Under the pieces are notes generated by a model. The model saw only the letters and a program-made list of their open reading frames with translations. It did no database searches and had not been told where the DNA came from. Below, in pieces: positions 25,019 to 37,271 of a stretch of 64,000 bases of DNA. Origin of the DNA: Torymus aiolomorphi (taxonomy: Eukaryota; Arthropoda; Insecta; Hymenoptera; Torymidae); the NCBI GenBank assembly GCA_036365515.1, contig CM070874.1, positions 110,533,235 to 110,597,234 on the forward strand, in the 5' to 3' direction. The position numbers were made by a program, and so were the translations under genes. Each line of letters begins with the position of its first letter. The first letter of the stretch is position 1.

Positions 25019-25030
25019 GAGAAAGTTTCG
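23641..25030. promoter_or_regulatory. CpG-rich island 14, split, with three GA/CT microsatellites
   Basis: Two GC-rich parts (23,690-24,010 and 24,440-25,030) are separated by AT-rich DNA. Pure GA/CT tracts lie at 23,834-23,893 (GA), 24,636-24,690 (CT) and 24,978-25,023 (GA). The skew pattern is less clean than at other islands because of these tracts. Confidence 0.35.
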
Positions 25031-26095
25031 ATACTACTTGTGGAACTTTACTTTTTCTCGGTTTTGAAGTGTTTGGTTTAATTAAGAACTTTTTCCTTTT
25101 TTTGTTCAAGGTTAAAACATGTTTTAATAAACATTTTCATTTTGCTTTGACGTCAAATCTGAAAAGTTTTTATTTTTATTAGAGTGATTCTGTTGATAAG
25201 ACAATGCATACGTGATCCAATTATCAGTATAACTTCACTATGTAAATAATAATGTAAATAACGCTCAAAACGATTCCAAAATTTTTCCTGGATATAATAA
25301 ATAAGTACTGATGTTCAATCAATCCTTCATACATATAGCAAGAGCTCCACAAATTATGGAATAGAATATGTATAGGAACACAACATAGATTATTTTGAAC
25401 AGTAACTCCTTTTATAATATCTACTAGCATCCCCCGTCATGGTTTCTCCCGCGATAAGTGTTTATCGAATTTATTTTATATTGTGATGGTGAGAGAGTCG
25501 TGCAACGACGTACTCATGTAGCGGCGACAGCGGCATGGTAGGGAAAAAGGTAGCGTACGATACAATGCGTGGATGGAGCCTACTTTTCCTCCTGTTCCAA
25601 TAACGTCTTGTTATTATATGTTATTGATAATTTTTTGGCAATTAATATAGCCTAAAACAATATTAGAGATTGAATGTGATAGTTAAACAGTTTCTGAGAT
25701 CCTTTATTATAAGGAAAATGTGACTTCTATTTATAAATAGTAAAGATGTAAATAACAAGATTTGAGAGAATTAACGTAATCAAAATGCAATCCTTATGTT
25801 CAGAATTACTTCATTAAAAAAAAAACATGAATTAAAAAATAATTAAAATAACATTCAAGTAACATAACAATAATTAAAATTAATTAATTTAATTAAAACA
25901 GTAAAATAAAACATTAATTGACAAAATAACATTGTCATTTCGAATATACAATGTTGTACCCACGACATAGACATACAATTGCATTGTATATTGTTCTTGA
26001 AAAAATTATTATTAAAATTTCAGTAGAGAAATGTATGTAAGTATTTAAAACAAAATACTTTTGGTCCCTCTAATAATAATTGCGAATTTATTATC
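25031..26095. other. AT-rich spacer with a small GC patch
   Basis: Mostly AT-rich. A GC-intermediate patch (25,430-25,600) has no recognised identity. No gene was seen. Confidence 0.4.
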
Positions 26096-26640
26096 GCCTT
26101 TGTGAGCAAAAATTCTGCTGAAATATTGGTAAAGGCAGTATTCGATGAAAATAAAGATTATGTTACTGCCTGGTCCAAAAAGGTATCATCCTGGGATACG
26201 AAAGTGTTTGAGTACACCCATCAGTGGTTGAATGCAGTTATCTGGTGCCGACGAAAGCGGAGGAGTGCTCCAGCAGTAAACCATAAAAACCACCAGAGTT
26301 GGGTCAGTTCCAGCCACCGCCAGAATTCGGGATTCCGGAACGAAAACCCGTAGAAAAAACCACATAAGGATTCCGAAACAAAAAATCACACGTGGTGGCG
26401 AGATAGGAATACCAGACGTATTTAAGAGTATCTCTATCAAAACTCGATTTTCTCTGTCTTTTTCATGCACATAAAGTGCCTCTTTCGTACATTAACGTAT
26501 GTTCGGGCATACGATTTAAATTACATGAGATGTACAAATTCCAACGACAAGGTATTCTGGAAAGGAGTCGTCGATAAATACGCGATGCTTAAATTTTATA
26601 AGAATATAAAGTCTAAAGGACATGGAATGAAATATTAATC
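26096..26640 (+). pseudogene. Decayed coding-like remnant of unknown family
   Basis: A frame running from about 26,102 to the stop at 26,353 begins with a charged, non-repetitive segment (SKNSAEILVKAVFDENKDY, then a W-rich stretch) and ends in low-complexity residues. A second open stretch of about 37 codons (roughly 26,527-26,638) contains NDKVFWKGVVDKYAMLKFY and ends at TAA. The two are not in one uninterrupted frame, and no splice sites link them convincingly. Base composition is higher in GC than the flanks. It could be a degraded exon pair or a transposon ORF. I cannot name a family. Confidence 0.3.
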
Positions 26641-27041
26641 CGGGGAGTTCGCACATATCGAACAGTCAAAAAATAAATTAGTCGAATAATGAGGAGAAGT
26701 GATGGCGATAAGGCACACCATGTCAAACGGATAAGATTGTAGGATGATTAGCTGTGTGAAACAAGCGGAGTACTTAAGCACTTCAAATAGGAAAATTACT
26801 TGTGATTACAAATATTTTTTTTTTATGGAAAAAACTACTTTGAATTCGTGAATTTTATATTTTCAACTCTTCATGCCATAACTGCATAAATTTCAAGTAA
26901 TTTAGGCCTTGTCCCATGAAAATCCATGGAATGGTTTTCTCAAAAAATTGCGCCAATGCCGAAAAATTGAAAATGCTGTAATCTCGTAAAATAGAGCTAC
27001 AGATATATATCTTGGGCCATTTTATAATAAATAGTGTATAA

Positions 27042-27139
27042 TAGTACATTATCTAACAAGGGACTAAAGTCGCAGATTAATCCTACGGATTATCACCCAC
27101 GGGAATGATCGACTTTAGTCCCGTGTTACATTATAGTAC
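27042..27139. mobile_element. Hairpin MITE, TAGTA family, copy 1
   Basis: The terminal arms are inverted repeats: TAGTACATTATCTAACAAGG then GACTAAAGTCG, against CGACTTTAGTC then CCGTGTTACATTATAGTACT. The ends resemble those of the copies at 38,545, 49,653, 50,882 and 53,215, but the internal stem differs. The element is non-coding. Confidence 0.7.
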
Positions 27140-27376
27140 TTTATTCCCATCTCCACTGTGGTCATTTTATAGATTTGAAAAGTTATTTTGTATTTATGTG
27201 TTATAATTTTGTTAGTTTTAACCCAATTCACCATAAACGTAAAAAATTAGACTGTTACTTTATTCCTGCATATCCCGCATATGCGGGAATGAAGTAAAAG
27301 AGGGAATCAGACGTCACTTTTGCCCCGCTTTTCAGGCTATAAAATGACCATTATAGTAGAGATGGGAATAAAACTG
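27140..27376. repeat. Palindromic element with inner hairpin
   Basis: Outer arms (about 27,137-27,172 and 27,338-27,376) pair through TTATTCCCATCTC-type sequence plus the GGTCATTTTATAG segment. An inner hairpin (27,257-27,297) has TTACTTTATTCC against GGAATGAAGTAA arms around CCCGCATATGCGGG. It directly abuts the preceding hairpin, so the two may be one composite element. Confidence 0.6.
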
Positions 27377-27794
27377 TTTCCAGCGACATTTTTAGATAGT
27401 TTTGTACATCCCCAGACTTAAGCCTGAGTCGCACACTAATATGGATTACAGAACTGGTTTTCTAGGTTACAATTGAAGATTTTACATCCTGTCTCGTTTA
27501 TGTGTTTCGCATGCTCCGCTAATAGCAGCAATAAATTAATTAAAAAAAACAGTTCCCAACAGTCAAAGGTTCCGGAGATTTTCTCATATATCTTGTAGAT
27601 TGTTTAAACTAAATTTTTCTTTTTTTTCAGCTGATTTTCGCCTCAGAAGCCACTAGGCGTAAGCCCCTCTTAAGTATTTGTTATTTCTAATGTTTTAGTA
27701 AAAGCAACAATAGAGCAATTTTCTATTTTTGAATTTTGTATTTTTTGCAAAATCAATAAGAGAAACTTATTTCCACAGAATGAAGTGAACTAGA

Positions 27795-27952
27795 AACTTA
27801 CGTATCTTTTGCATATCAAGGGGAATTTGTCCGATAAGAAATTCAATCCGAGCAAATGAATGCTTGAATTTTTCATCTTCGTTCAATCTCATGCTTTTTC
27901 GTGTCTCTCTCTTATTTAACCTGAGCTCAAACAGAGAAATCTCTCGTACCAT
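27795..27952 (-). pseudogene. Coding-like exon remnant, unknown
   Basis: From an ATG at 27,952 on the minus strand, about 50 codons of non-repetitive sequence (LRLNKRETRKSMRLNEDEK, then a segment ending IPLDMQKI) run into a consensus GTAAGT donor at about 27,795-27,800. The reading is charged and looks coding, but no matching downstream exon was found and an upstream in-frame stop lies close by. It may be a first exon, an orphan exon or chance. Low confidence. Confidence 0.25.
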
Positions 27953-28439
27953 CGATTCCAAATATTAAAGCAATCTAGTCAAGTATATGAGACCCGTCCT
28001 CGGCTCTTAAGCCACTTGAAGGAAATGCTTACCATCCGCATCCGGAATAAAACATACTTCTAAAGCTACTGTGTTTGTTTAAAACGTAGGTTTACAGATT
28101 GCGAGTAAAGTATTACACGGAATAAAATATCTGTTCCATTCAATGAGATAGCCTTTAAAATTTCATTTGACAATTGACATTTAATATATATTTTAACTTA
28201 TAAAGTTATTTAAATTAAGAATAAATATAGTGTTGATATTAAATTATATATTCGAGTTTTTGGATAATTTATCTATTTGGACTTATGTTGTTTTATCATC
28301 GATCGGCCGGAATATAAAATATTTCCCTTACACATTTCGTGACACTTTCGCATTTCGCCCAACTTTTTCACGGATCTGAAGGTAAATTTTTATAATATGC
28401 ATGTTTTATTCATGCCCTCGCGATCGCCCGCGGATAAGG

Positions 28440-29055
28440 AAACATTAAACAAGTGGCAGCCACGTATACGTGTACACTACCGTCACTATCGCCCTGTACT
28501 TCATTCCCTCTCCTGCCATTCTAAACAATATATTTTCCTTTCTCAAAACAAAGTCTCCTCTACATAAGACCATTTGCACTTTATGCGGGGAAAATTAGCC
28601 GCGGCGTCTGAAACACGGAAGGTCCCGATTTCTCATTCACCCTTTCTCTACTCCCCCCTCCCCTCCCTTTTGTTGTCTCAAGTCAGCATACGTCAGGGAC
28701 TTGCGGGGGAGTTTCTTGTCTCCGCGGCGCGTTGATGACGTCGACGTGTCATTATCGCTCGTTATTAACAAGGCGAATCCGCGACAGGCAAAGTTTCGGG
28801 CTGATTTCTCAACTAAGATTATGTCGTGCGCGCGATCTCTCTCTCTCTCTCTCTCTTGCGCTTCGGCTCGCCAATTTCCGGGTGGCGTGTCTGAAAAATA
28901 TCACAAAGGATCGTGAAGTCTTTCTTTTTATCGAGTCGACCGATGCCGAATCGAACTGTCCAGGGAGAAAATGAGATAGAGGAGGAGCTCGAAGAGACTG
29001 AGAATATTCGACGCAAGAGATAAGGGCGGATTGAAGAGTAGTTACGTTTTTTGTA
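28440..29055. promoter_or_regulatory. CpG-rich island 15 with skew switch
   Basis: C-rich left side (28,470-28,680, with CCCCCCTCCCCTCCC), a CpG core with a CT tract (28,837-28,855), and a purine-rich right side (28,970-29,040, GAGGAGGAGCTCGAAG). Confidence 0.38.
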
Positions 29056-29640
29056 TTTTATGTTTTTTAATATTGAAAAAGTGAAAATTATTTCACAATC
29101 TAGAGGAAAAATCATACTTTAAGTTATTAAACCGCTGGATTTATGAACTTTTTGTAATAGAAAAGAAGAAATAACGCATATTTTATGAAAATTGTCAAAT
29201 AAAAAGTAAGTATAAAGACTTTCATATCAAAGCAAACGTAAAAAGTGTATAAAATAACTTTAAAATATTCAACAAAGATTAACCGAAAGATCTTAATGAT
29301 AATTTGTCAGTAAATCAAAAATGAAATTCAGGTCTTAGTACTCATATAAGAAAGTAAAATTTCAAAGGGATGTTAGGTAGTAAACTATTTTATTTAAAAT
29401 TGTGTATTCGCTAATCAATCCGTCAATAAATGAAAAAGTAACTTTGTTCAGATAACTATTTCGCCATCTTTTCAAGATTTCGTATGTTTTTACATATTAA
29501 CATAGAAATATAATCATTTTTATTAAATTAGTTCTTTACTGGATAGAGATTAAAAGAGTTATTCAAAAATTAAAGAATATAAAAGAAAAGTCAACCCTAA
29601 ATATCTTATTTGACTGCGTCAAGTTTGATTTAAATAACAA
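29056..29640. other. AT-rich spacer, no gene seen
   Basis: AT-rich with no coding or structural feature recognised. Confidence 0.5.
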
Positions 29641-30810
29641 ATTTACCCTGCACTGCAATTGAAAATGGAACGTTTGTATTTGCTAATCTACTCTACGCAC
29701 CAATCCATTATCCAGCTAAACGATTTAAGAACCCCCGCAACAGCCAGCGCTTAATAAACTCGTTATCCTCTCGTCCTTCTCATTACGCGAGGACAACCTT
29801 CAATCAGGTTTAAAGCCGCACGAACAAATAAAGGTCGTTTACCCACACAAACGCGGTGACAACGCGCTCGCGCATCTTCAAAGGACAGAGAGAGAGAGAG
29901 AGAGGGAGAGAGAGAGAGACGTGCGCGCACGCAGAACGGAACGAAGGTGTTCGCGACGAGCATAATGGCCCGGTAAGAAAAATGAGCGTCAAGAAGATCG
30001 CAAAAGAGGGAAAGGGAGGAAGCCGTGGACAAAGAAAGAAAAGTATATACACACAAGCGCGTATATATGCACGACCCAAGGCAGTAGGTGAAAAAAGCGC
30101 GAACGCGCTAGGAAGATATGAAAAAGCGACGTGTGCGTCTGAAAGAGGTGAGTCGCTGCGGAGCCAAGGAGTGAGAGAAAGAGGGTGGGAGAAAAATGAC
30201 GGGAAGAGATAGAGAGACAGCTAGTGCGGGTTATAAGAAAGACGAATAAAAGACAGGGCGGCGATGATGGCCTCGCGTTACTTTTGCTCTTTTGAAGCAC
30301 CGCCGCGGAAAGGTATATATGGAGTAAGAAACGGAACGCGCGGAGAGAAGGAAAAAAATTAATAAAGCGAAATTCTGACGGAAAGAGGTAGAGCGAGCGC
30401 GAGTTGCGGGTCGGGGAAGAATAATAAACAAAGTAAGGAGAGAGGAGAGATGGGAAGAGGTAAGTTTTTTTCGCGTACTCTTGGAACAAAAAAAGAACGA
30501 GCTCAAGTAACAAAGAAGACGCGCGCGCGCGGTGTGTGGCTGCAAGTGTAAAGTAATGTTGCGTAATTTTTCTGGATGTTTTGAGAAAGTTCTTTTGACG
30601 TACGCCGCCCGCGCGGTGAGGGTTAGCCCCAACCTTATACATTTAATGTAGGTTAATGAAAAGAAAGCACACGCGCTTATGTACATATTATATATACGTG
30701 CACTTGCGCACGCGTACTTGATTTCATACTTTGCGTATTTATACGTTCGTGCTTAATAGACGATTTTACGAGACGTCGTGGGATTATTACTTCGGGACAT
30801 TTGAGCGTTT
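29641..30810. promoter_or_regulatory. CpG-rich island 16 with skew switch
   Basis: Left flank 29,680-29,790 is C-rich. The rest is a long purine-rich body (29,880-30,520) with GA tracts and a CGCGCG run (30,520-30,531). The long minus-strand frames across it are pyrimidine-rich and low complexity, and are not called as genes. Confidence 0.38.
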
Positions 30811-31545
30811 GCTCAGGTAGGTCAATACCGTTATACACCCCTGCACGTGCTTTCTCTCTTTCTCCCTCCCTCTCTCTCGCGAAAGCACCTTGGCTTTTTG
30901 CTTGGATTTAGCGCTGAAACATGTAAATTTGCGCAAATAATTTTAACGAATAGACATGTCATTATTCAAATTGCACGGTAATAAATAGATTTTTAATTAG
31001 AAAGGGATGGAGGGGGGCTAAATTACAGGATTGCGAAAGCACAAGTCAGAGCACCGCATTTTTAAAGTCACGCAATCGCAAGTATTTTTCTCAATGCTAT
31101 TTACACAACAAAGCGATGGGATTGGTATACACGTTTCGAAAGTTACGTGTTTTGAGATAAAAAGAACCTACTGGTGGGTTTCATTTGCATAAATAATTAG
31201 ATGGCGTATAAGAAAGTATGCATTATGGAGGAATATAAAAAAGATTTTTTATTTCGATCGTATATAAGTTTATGTGAAAGGGGTCTATTTTAAATTTAAA
31301 ATGGTGTTGGAGCGTGTTGATTTATGTGACAAGAGGAAAACAGTGGGATTGAAAAATATAATACTTTTATATTCGCCTCTTTTATTTCCCTTGTCAAAAT
31401 CATATATATATAGTTTTTAATACTTTAATATAACGAAATTATGAAATTACTTGTTTTTTGTTATAAAAGTTACAAAATCCTCCATCTTACTTATAAATAT
31501 TGAAAACGAAATAATAGCAAAAGCTTACATTCTACGCATTAGACA
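30811..31545. other. AT-rich spacer with short CT tract
   Basis: CT-rich tract at 30,850-30,880, then AT-rich sequence. No gene was recognised. Confidence 0.45.
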
Positions 31546-32415
31546 CGAGAGAACGGCGCCAAAACAAGCTTCCATAACACTACGTCAATTTTCGGGAATC
31601 CCTTCAAAAGTACCTCGGAATCTCCTCTAAAATTAAGCGCAAAAAGTTACGCGACCCCTACATACACCCACTCACACACACATACCCGCGGATATTGTGG
31701 ATCCCGAAATCAGGACTTACCATCCACACGCTCGCGTTTGCGCGAGTAAAAAGCAAACGCGAAAGTATACCGCGCGGAGCAGCGAATGGCGAAAGGAGAT
31801 AGAGAGACAACGAAGAAAAGAAGCTAGAGGGAGGGAGAGAGAGAGAGAAAGCTCGCTATTCTGCGGCGCACCGGGTTAATGTCATGGTGCGCGGGCGCGC
31901 CCTGCGGTGAGAAGATTGAACGATCCGGAAAATAGCGGAGGTTATTTCCAACAATGCTATTTTACTCGGGTGCTGCAGTGTGGCGGGGGCGGTATAGCAG
32001 CAAAGAAAGCGCGCTGCACTTCCATGCCGCGCGCGTGACGTCTCACTGCACGCCACAGTCGGCTTTGATTCGATAACCTTTTTCCCTACTGCGGCTGCGG
32101 CTCTCTCTGCCTACTTTCGCCTATACCTACCTCTGCGGCTGTCTTTTTCTCGCGCGCGGCACACAGCCGTTCTCGATTTAAATTCGAGGCGAATTCGCGG
32201 AGGTAGAGTAGTAGTCCTTCTGCGTTGGGAAATATCAGTGGAGATTTTTATGCGTTTTCATTGGCGAAGAGTGTGTGGTGAGGGCTTGGAGCGATTGTAA
32301 TTATGGTACAGGGATTTTTGGATTTTCGGCGCTTTGACTGCCGAGTGCGGCAGGAACTTGTAAATCTTTACTTTGAGAGCGACGCGGGACGACTTTACTT
32401 TGAGTGACAAGAATG
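31546..32415. promoter_or_regulatory. CpG-rich island 17 with skew switch
   Basis: Left flank (31,555-31,690) is A/C-rich with CACCCACTCACACACACA. The core (31,690-32,200) has GA tracts and CGCGCG patches. Right flank (32,215-32,400) is G/T-rich. Confidence 0.38.
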
Positions 32416-33200
32416 AAAGATATTGGAACATAAAGTATGTAGGAAAAGAATTTCTGAAATATTCTTCATCAAGTCTCTTTGAAGATGCAAAAAAGAGTAG
32501 CGCAGGGAGAATATTGTCTCAACCCGCTTCAATTCTTATTACATAATCCGCCTATGAGCTTAAATAATCTGATACTTTCCTTCGGAAAATGCATCTTTTG
32601 CAAAAAGATTCGCCGGCTTGTGGAAGAAAAAGAAATATAATTTTACCCTCTCCTCGTAAAAGTGAGAATGTATGTATATACATATTTTATAACAGTTAAA
32701 ACGATGGGAAGTTATGGAAATCGATTCGCTCAAAATGCCAAGTATCAAAATAAGTTCTTAAGTGAATTCTGCGAACTCGCATATTGGATGTCTAACATAA
32801 AAGGATATTGGATGCACGCGATATTGGATGTACTAGTGCCTTTATTTATAGATCGGTAATGAAAGATTCGTACGGAACAGTCAGTCAGAATTGTAGCAAA
32901 TGGGCGTAAATAAAATTAGAACGATAAGGAACGATTGCTTTATCACCTATGCGCGTAACAATAAACTTTTGAAGAATGATTTAACTGACAGTACTAAATG
33001 TTAATGCCAAAGACATTTCGCGTTAAAATAGCCAGTATTGAGAGATGAAATTTCTTTATTTGTAAGTATGCGACTTTCTCTGAGAAACATAAATATTTTA
33101 GAAATAGTTTATCGTCGTTAATTTTGTTTTTTCGTTATTCAAAACTAACTTGAAAAATATTATAAAAGTTTTAGACGAAAATAACTTTTACCAAATATAA
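32416..33200. other. AT-rich spacer, no gene seen
   Basis: Mostly AT-rich. The word ATATTGGATG recurs three times at 32,780-32,830, a local duplication without wider structure. Confidence 0.45.
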
Positions 33201-33204
33201 TATA

Positions 33205-33307
33205 CAGTATTTCCTCGCATTAGGGCCGCTATGTGTCCTTTTCTATCTCATAAATAACTCATTAGAGTAAGAGAGACATATAGCAGCCCTATTGCGGGGG
33301 AATACTG
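33205..33307. mobile_element. pogo-like hairpin MITE (103 bp)
   Basis: Terminal inverted repeats CAGTATTTCCTCGCATTAGG and CAGTATTCCCCCGCAATAGG (right end read in reverse) enclose a short loop. TA dinucleotides at 33,203-33,204 and 33,308-33,309 fit a TA target duplication. The CAGTATT start and TA target fit the Tc1-mariner/pogo group. It is non-autonomous, with no ORF. Confidence 0.75.
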
Positions 33308-33309
33308 TA

Positions 33310-33790
33310 ATCAGCCGACTATTATAAGATATATGGTTGACCATGGTCTAATCTTATTTATATAATTTTTACACTTTTTCTCGGCCAAGAAATATTTAGC
33401 ATGACGTGTAATGTTCATATTTTTATACAATAAATGGTATTAAAATAAAATGCAGATGTGTCAAAAGTAATATTATTAACTTTTAATCATTGTTTTCACG
33501 TTTTGATCGAAGACAACTTGCGAAAGTTCATACAAAGAACTACTCTGAACTTTCGATTTAGATTGTGTTTACGTTTAATTCGATTCGCGGGAGCCTGCAG
33601 CTAGGTGAAAAAGAAAAACAAAGATTCATGATGCTCATGAAACTCCGAACTTTAATGAACATTTTACTTTGCAGTCAAAGAAAGTAACTTATGTAAGTAA
33701 TTGTAACCTATTTTGCAGAAATAACTAAAAGTTTTTCCTTCGTGAGAAATGGTGTTTAAAAAATAAAAAATTACAAAAGATTTTCAGTCA
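33310..33790. other. AT-rich spacer, no gene seen
   Basis: AT-rich, nothing recognised. Confidence 0.5.
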
Positions 33791-34845
33791 GTCTCAATTT
33801 AACAAAATCTGTTTCCTAAAATTGACTTTTTATCGAGATTCCAGAATCAAATCAATCAATCTCTTTTACATCCATACTCCTTGCTACTGTAAAATCCTTT
33901 CTATCAAATAACAGCCGCCTCATTTATTTATTTGTCCAAAACCTTCCATCATCCTTTTCAACAATTCTCTCAATAATTTTTCCAATATATGTTTTCGCCA
34001 CTCGTGCGCCGTGCCAACCGATAATCGGCGAACTCGACGTAACGCTATAAGGAATCGAACAAAAGAAAGGGAAGACGGGCAGGCGCGCACTGGCGAGAGG
34101 CGAAGACCGAGCGAAAGAACAAAACCGAAGCGAAAAAAGGGGTAAACGAGGGCTCGGCGCGCAGGACCTCGTCTCCTCTCCGTAAATCCTCGGGGCGTCC
34201 TTCCTCCTTCCTCCCATCCAGGACATTTTCTTGTCAGTCGATTTCCGTTCGGCTGCTGCTGCTGCTGCTGCCGCCGTCGTCGTCGCCGCTGCGGGCGGCG
34301 ATGCGTTAAGCTCAAGTAGGTGGAAAGAACGTACCTCCAACAGAGATAGAAGGAGAGAACGCCGCCGCGCCTTTCGAATCCGGGTGGCTGTGCGCCGCGG
34401 TATAACCCGACCCTATATATAGCTCGGCTTTTTCGGCTACGGGTACTGAGAGGGAGAGGAAGAGAGGGAAGCAACAGGCTCGAAAAACGGGCGATGCGCT
34501 CTTTGCGCTCGCTCTCGCGAGAAAGTTTCCCCTTCCGCGAGCGCGCATTTTCGGAATTTCGCGTTTACTTATGGCGCGCCGAGGTGCAGAGATACGCGCG
34601 GAATTCTTCCGCTATTATATTTGAGTGGAAATGCGCGCGTGGGATCCGCCTTTTTCGGCGATGATAGTGCACGGTTATGTGCGCGTGACGCGCGCACGTG
34701 TGTGGGTGCCACCGAGTACGAGTTTATCGGAACTATTTCTGCTTATTTAGGTGCGTCGTCGTTTTCGAGAGTTACTTTTGCGGAATGGAGGAGTGGAGTG
34801 TATGGTTGGGGTAAAAGGCGGGAACCGGCTTAAGTAACAAAGAAG
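33791..34845. promoter_or_regulatory. CpG-rich island 18 with skew switch
   Basis: Left flank (33,840-33,960) is C/T-rich. The core has CTG/CCG/CGT triplet runs (34,253-34,300) and is CpG-dense to 34,600. The right flank (34,740-34,835) is G-rich (GGAGGAGTGGAGTG). The 184-codon minus-strand frame through the triplet run (poly-Q, Arg-rich) has no domain and is treated as a UTR-like artefact. Confidence 0.4.
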
Positions 34846-35455
34846 GGCTGTTCTGTGCAACTTTTTAGACTTCTAGTTTATTTTATTACTTGCTTTAATA
34901 ATTCATTCCCTTGAAAGTTCAAATAATATTGAACGTAGTTCATAATTAGTTTTGAATAATTTTCGATAGTTAACCTTTGCTCTGCACACCTCGAAATAAT
35001 TCAACATGTTACACACGAAGTCACCTTCATTCCAGCGTTAAAATTGTTACTACATACCGACACTTTTTAATATAATGCTTCAGGAAAAATTGAAAATGAT
35101 TTTTGAACCTTCTGAAATAAGCAAGCACATCAGGATTTGTCTAGAATATTTTTATGTTGAATCGTTGGGGCGGATCGCACCCCACCAGGTATAATAAGGG
35201 TTGAGTATAAATATCTAAATAAACTTTTTTGAAGTTGCTTTTTACGAAAAATAGAATATTTCGTTAAATATTCATACTTATCTAATGTTAAATGTATTAT
35301 TGTACTGCAGAACGGACATATGTCCTGCAAATAAAAGAACTCTGTTATTCTTTCCGAAAATATATCAAATCCAACTTTCATTCCATTCCAGGAACATAAC
35401 AACACTTTGTTCTGAAAATTCCATTGTTTTGTAAGAATCGAAAAAAGTATCGATG
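34846..35455. other. AT-rich spacer, no gene seen
   Basis: A 120-codon minus-strand frame (35,130-35,492) has no recognised domain and ordinary AT-rich codon content. It is not called. Confidence 0.4.
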
Positions 35456-36130
35456 TCACCACCTTTTTCGCTATAACTCTTGTACTAACCAAAGCACGAC
35501 ACGGTACCTATACACTCTCGACCACAAAAAAATTTCAAAAACAAAAGCTCACGCCCCCTTTTACAACCTATCAATCTCTCTATTCATCTCGAACCGAAAA
35601 GCGAAAGAAATAAAAACTCTCGCGTGCCCACACACACAGGGTTTTATCGACGACGGGACGGCAGCCGTTGCCGCCGACTCGGCGAAACTTCTCGCTCACC
35701 TCTCGAGGGCTTTGCTGTAGAGCTATAGCAATCGCTTGGCGCGACGAAGATGAGTGGCCCGGGGCTAGCCAGCGCACTCGAGATAGATAGCAGGATAGGT
35801 AGATGGCCCCGGCGCGAGGGACAATTAGAAGTTGGCCGAACACCACGCAACAGGCTCAACACATACTCACGTATACACACATACATACCTGAAGCACCTG
35901 AGAGCGTTTCTTTGACGCTGCTGCTGCTGCTTCGTTTGGGTTTTCTCTTGCTCTAGGGCGTGGCGCTCAACAGGCCTGGCGGTAGGCCAATCTTCACTTC
36001 TTCCTTCTCTCTCGCTCGCTCCCTTTTCTATTTCCGCAGAAGACTTAGGATATCCGCCGCAGCGCGAGGGAGAAAGACGGGAGGGAGAGAAAGAGACTGC
36101 TTAATGCGACGCTGATATCGACACTGGGGC
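35456..36130. promoter_or_regulatory. CpG-rich island 19 with skew switch
   Basis: Left flank (35,455-35,640) is A/C-rich and includes CACACACA. The core has a CTG run (35,918-35,932). The right edge (36,060-36,100) is purine-rich (GAGGGAGAAAGACGGGAGGGAGAG). Confidence 0.36.
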
Positions 36131-36765
36131 AAGTTACGGGCCTTTCGTTACCCGCGCATTCCTATAATAGTTGTCAGCGCGATTAAAACACTTATTTTTC
36201 GGTGATTTAATGTCCGTTCTGCTTTTCTCGCTGATAACGATATTATTTTTCGTTTGAAAAGTAGTCATGCGATTGAGGGTTGAACCTACTTTCTCTACTC
36301 GAAATATATGTTACGGTAAAAGATTTTTTTTAGACGCGAATTTCGTTAACGTTCTCATTTATGTTTTTATATAATACGTAAACACTTCAATGACAATTGT
36401 TATTTCGGTGGTACGATAAAGCTTTCAACGATGATAATATATTGGAAAGAGAATTATTCTTCGGACATGAAAATATGTTCTCTTATTAGTAAATGCTAAG
36501 TATTAATAAAATGTTAAAATAAATTTAAATATACCGACGGATTAGCTTATATTGCTTGATGAAATTCACAAAATAATGAAATGTTTGTCTACACATTGAA
36601 ATGACTTTAATATACCTAAACCCATGATGCGATTTAATTTTTCAACGCACTCGAACGCGAACGCATAAAGTAGAATCGCAGCCAAATTGAAAGAAAAAAT
36701 TAATAATATAACCGCTTTATTATAATATTTATGCAGCCATTAACATGAAAACATCGTTATCTCCA
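36131..36765. other. AT-rich spacer, no gene seen
   Basis: AT-rich, no recognised feature. Confidence 0.5.
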
Positions 36766-37228
36766 TACAAAGTTGTCCCTCCAAAACGCGTGATAATGCA
36801 ACATTTTAAACAGATGCGCACGGGCCTCACGCTACTGCACACGACCACCTATACTCCCTCGCTTTATCATCGGCAAATCCACGCATAAAACTACCTTCGC
36901 ATTTCCCACCCGAGCCACGTATATAAGTGTGTGTAGGTACGTCGTAAAGCAAATAAAAAAAGTGCGCACGGCACATGCGAAACATTTCCAGGCTAATTTG
37001 TAGTCTCTAGAAGCATGCGAGAGTCACGAGAGAGACGCGCGCGAGCCATAGAAATGCGAAAATCCGAAAATACTGGCGAAGGCCGGGACGTGTGAGCGCA
37101 GTCCGCTGAAGCTGGACGCAAAGAGCGAAGGGTGGAAAAAAACATTCTCGCCGGATCATCCGCGTAAAAAGTGCTGCTCGAGAGAGAGAGCGCAGCTTTT
37201 TCCCCCCTCCTCTTTGCTTGTTACTCAC

Positions 37229-37271
<43 letters not shown>

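Noticed and set aside
29989..30642. 217-codon minus-strand frame
   Set aside because: It is the complement of a purine-rich island with no domain. Its length follows from the lack of stop-forming words in pyrimidine-rich sequence.
33920..34474. 184-codon minus-strand frame with a glutamine run and Arg-rich segments
   Set aside because: It runs through CTG/CGT triplet repeats inside a CpG island, with several overlapping frames of similar quality and no recognised domain.
35130..35492. 120-codon minus-strand frame
   Set aside because: No domain, no splice or start context, and codon content like the surrounding AT-rich DNA.
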